Assembly (NCBI RefSeq): GCF_002443255.2 | Contig: NW_019211458.1 | Coordinates: 15,309,939 to 15,373,938 of the forward strand | DNA length: 64,000 nt | From: Varroa destructor | Lineage: Eukaryota > Arthropoda > Arachnida > Mesostigmata > Varroidae | Reading direction: 5' to 3' | Notes under the pieces: model-generated | The model's database searches: none | Seen by the model: only the letters and a program-made list of their open reading frames with translations | What the model was told of the DNA's origin: nothing | In this document: positions 62,601 to 64,000 of the stretch, piece after piece | How the letters are laid out: each line of letters begins with the position of its first letter | How positions within the stretch are numbered: position 1 is the stretch's first letter | Made by a program: the position numbers and the translations under genes

Positions 62601-63726
62601 AAACTGGCTGTTTCCGGCCTGCCTTCCGGAGGGCTGGCTGCCGTCGATGTTGTTGCTATTTGCGTGGTGTTTCCATGGCTGGATACGTCTGCACTGTGGC
62701 TGGATTGAGACTGCCCTGTATTCTCAGCCACGATGTTGCACTGTCGAGGATTACATGATAGCGGACCTACTGGACGATGGAACAACGTTCTCTCAATACA
62801 CCGACAGTGCTGCTTACGAAAGTGGGAGTATGGGCTAAGGGGTAGCAAGGGGTACGAGCTATCTGGTTGTTCTCGTTTGGATGGCATCGACGTACGTGCG
62901 TGCTTGTGTATATTGATTGATACCGATATATATATCTATATATATTTTTTTAAAGTACACTTGTTCCCTGTTATTCACACCGTGCAATGGTACTCTCGAG
63001 CTCCCTTTGTACACAATCTGGCACCTTTATCAATAATTTTCGTGATATGTTCTGTTTTGTAGCTTGTTAATTTTGGAATTACTTGCATCGTTTGAAGACG
63101 GAAAAGGGTTTGGAAACGCAAGGGTGGCCGGAAACACGTAACGAGAAACTCTAATCAATAATGAGGAAGACTAAGACGACGAAAGAAGAAGCATCAAGTA
63201 AAAACTGCTTTCTTGCTAACACTTCATATTTATACTGCCAAATTCATTAATTGTAAATAGTGTCAGTATAAATAAATTGTGAAAATGATGATTTAGGAAC
63301 GAGGATACCCTGGAACTAACTGAAAAGACTGCGTATATCTAATAGGGCAATGAATCAGAACTCGAAAGATTCTATCTGAGTTCGAACAAAGCTAATTAAG
63401 AAAAGTCGATGCCTTGAAAATGTCAGTTTTTTTTTCTGATGAGTTAGCATGTGTTCATTCAATTAATCAGTCAGTCAAATAAAAGGTTGATGAATAAATA
63501 GTTAGTTAGGAAAAAAATTGCGCAGACGTTTCTTATGCCGACACCAACAGTAATCACTGTGGTGATAATAGTTAGAAGTGATAACGATGATGGTTGAATG
63601 AAGTTACTCGTGGTAACTGCTACTAACGATAATTGTAATGTTTAGTAATGGTAACTAGCGGTGATCTGTGTATCTAGATAGAATCAGGCTGATTAAGCTG
63701 ACGTAAACTAACAAGATCTCACTCAC
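59680..63726 (-). other. Intron of the Ser/His-rich gene, about 4 kb
   Basis: AT-rich, with little structure. Two places have open frames: 61954-62187 (plus), a 77-codon frame with one hydrophobic stretch (GCVVVAGCCAVLFIVLSSIY), and 62585-62838, which is GC-richer and open on both strands. Neither has a full set of splice sites or a family match. An AT-rich simple tract lies at about 62925-62946. Confidence 0.45.
61954..62187 (+). CDS. Weak candidate: 77-aa single-pass membrane ORF
   Basis: ATG at 61954 opens 77 codons: a charged N-terminal half (KQEGEDRYETTN) and a hydrophobic segment near the end. A donor-like AAG|GTATCA lies close to the end. It sits in antisense in the intron of the flanking gene. 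No family match, and a chance frame is possible. Confidence 0.15.
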   Translation: MKQEGEDRYETTNTVNREGNHVVRIRSYELVLSRLTIVKDAIKKGCVVVAGCCAVLFIVLSSIYSLVRLGYKVSLII

Positions 63727-63895
63727 CTGAGGCCTTGCTGTAGAGGACGAGCGCGCTTACGTTCGGTTGCAGGGTCGTAGATTGCGCTGAAATGCCGCTG
63801 GTACCAGCCTGCTGTGGAGTGGACGGTCGCTGGTCCTGGTTTGCAGATTTCTTCCGCGTCGATGCTCCGAAATGGAAGAAACGCTTCCGATGGCC
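63727..63895 (-). CDS. Upstream exon of the unrecognised Ser/His-rich gene
   Basis: The acceptor CGTAGATTCAG precedes 63895, and the exon ends at 63727 before a strong donor (CTCAG then GTGAGT). It reads in phase 0 as GHRKRFFHFGASTRKKS, then Gln/Ser/Thr-rich sequence and NVSALVLYSKAS, leaving one nucleotide that fits the next exon. With the two downstream exons it gives 262 residues (789 nt). The gene begins beyond the right edge of the window, so start and identity are not visible. Confidence 0.65.
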
Positions 63896-64000
63896 CTGAA
63901 TCTACGAGTGATTGTTTCGAAAAACCGATAACCGTAGAAAAGGTGAGCGCAATGAATGAATGACACGAAGGGAAAGAGGTTGACTGGCGAGATAAACATT

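Overview
The window looks like nuclear DNA of an arthropod. The composition is AT-rich, there are long (AT)n and other microsatellites, the genes are split by GT-AG introns of about 160 bp to over 20 kb, and a decayed mariner transposase is present. A parasitiform mite is my best guess, but that is inference; nothing here fixes the species. No bacterial operon, CRISPR array, rRNA or convincing tRNA was seen.

Layout. (1) 4.99-9.67 kb, plus strand: a complete three-coding-exon RIF1 gene (1432 aa). It has the N-terminal helical-repeat domain, a disordered basic middle, adjacent SILK and KVSF PP1-docking motifs and a short conserved C-terminal helix region. (2) 15.85-41.96 kb, minus strand: a SERINC (TDE1/TMS) multipass membrane protein. 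Six exons lie at 15.85-19.35 kb. A first coding exon at 41.89-41.96 kb fits by phase and by N-terminal similarity, giving a 22.5 kb first intron. (3) 24.94-33.34 kb, plus strand: a SMIM13-like small single-pass membrane protein with two coding exons, nested in antisense inside that SERINC intron. Two decayed copies of its last exon lie nearby: a direct one at about 28.74-29.36 kb and an inverted one at about 29.54-29.99 kb. (4) 57.8-63.9 kb, minus strand: the 3' half of an unrecognised gene encoding a Ser/His/Gly-rich, probably disordered protein. One of its introns carries a degenerate mariner and a near-perfect 17-bp hairpin. The gene continues beyond the right edge.

The rest (about 0-4.8, 9.7-15.5, 33.6-41.8 and 43-57.7 kb) is mostly AT-rich non-coding DNA with microsatellites and a few weak exon candidates, recorded at low confidence. 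Each multi-exon model was checked by following the reading phase across every splice junction. The RIF1, SERINC and SMIM13 assignments rest on remembered family motifs, not on a database search. No undescribed multi-gene system was found. The most unusual arrangement is the nested SMIM13/SERINC pair with serial duplication of the SMIM13 terminal exon.
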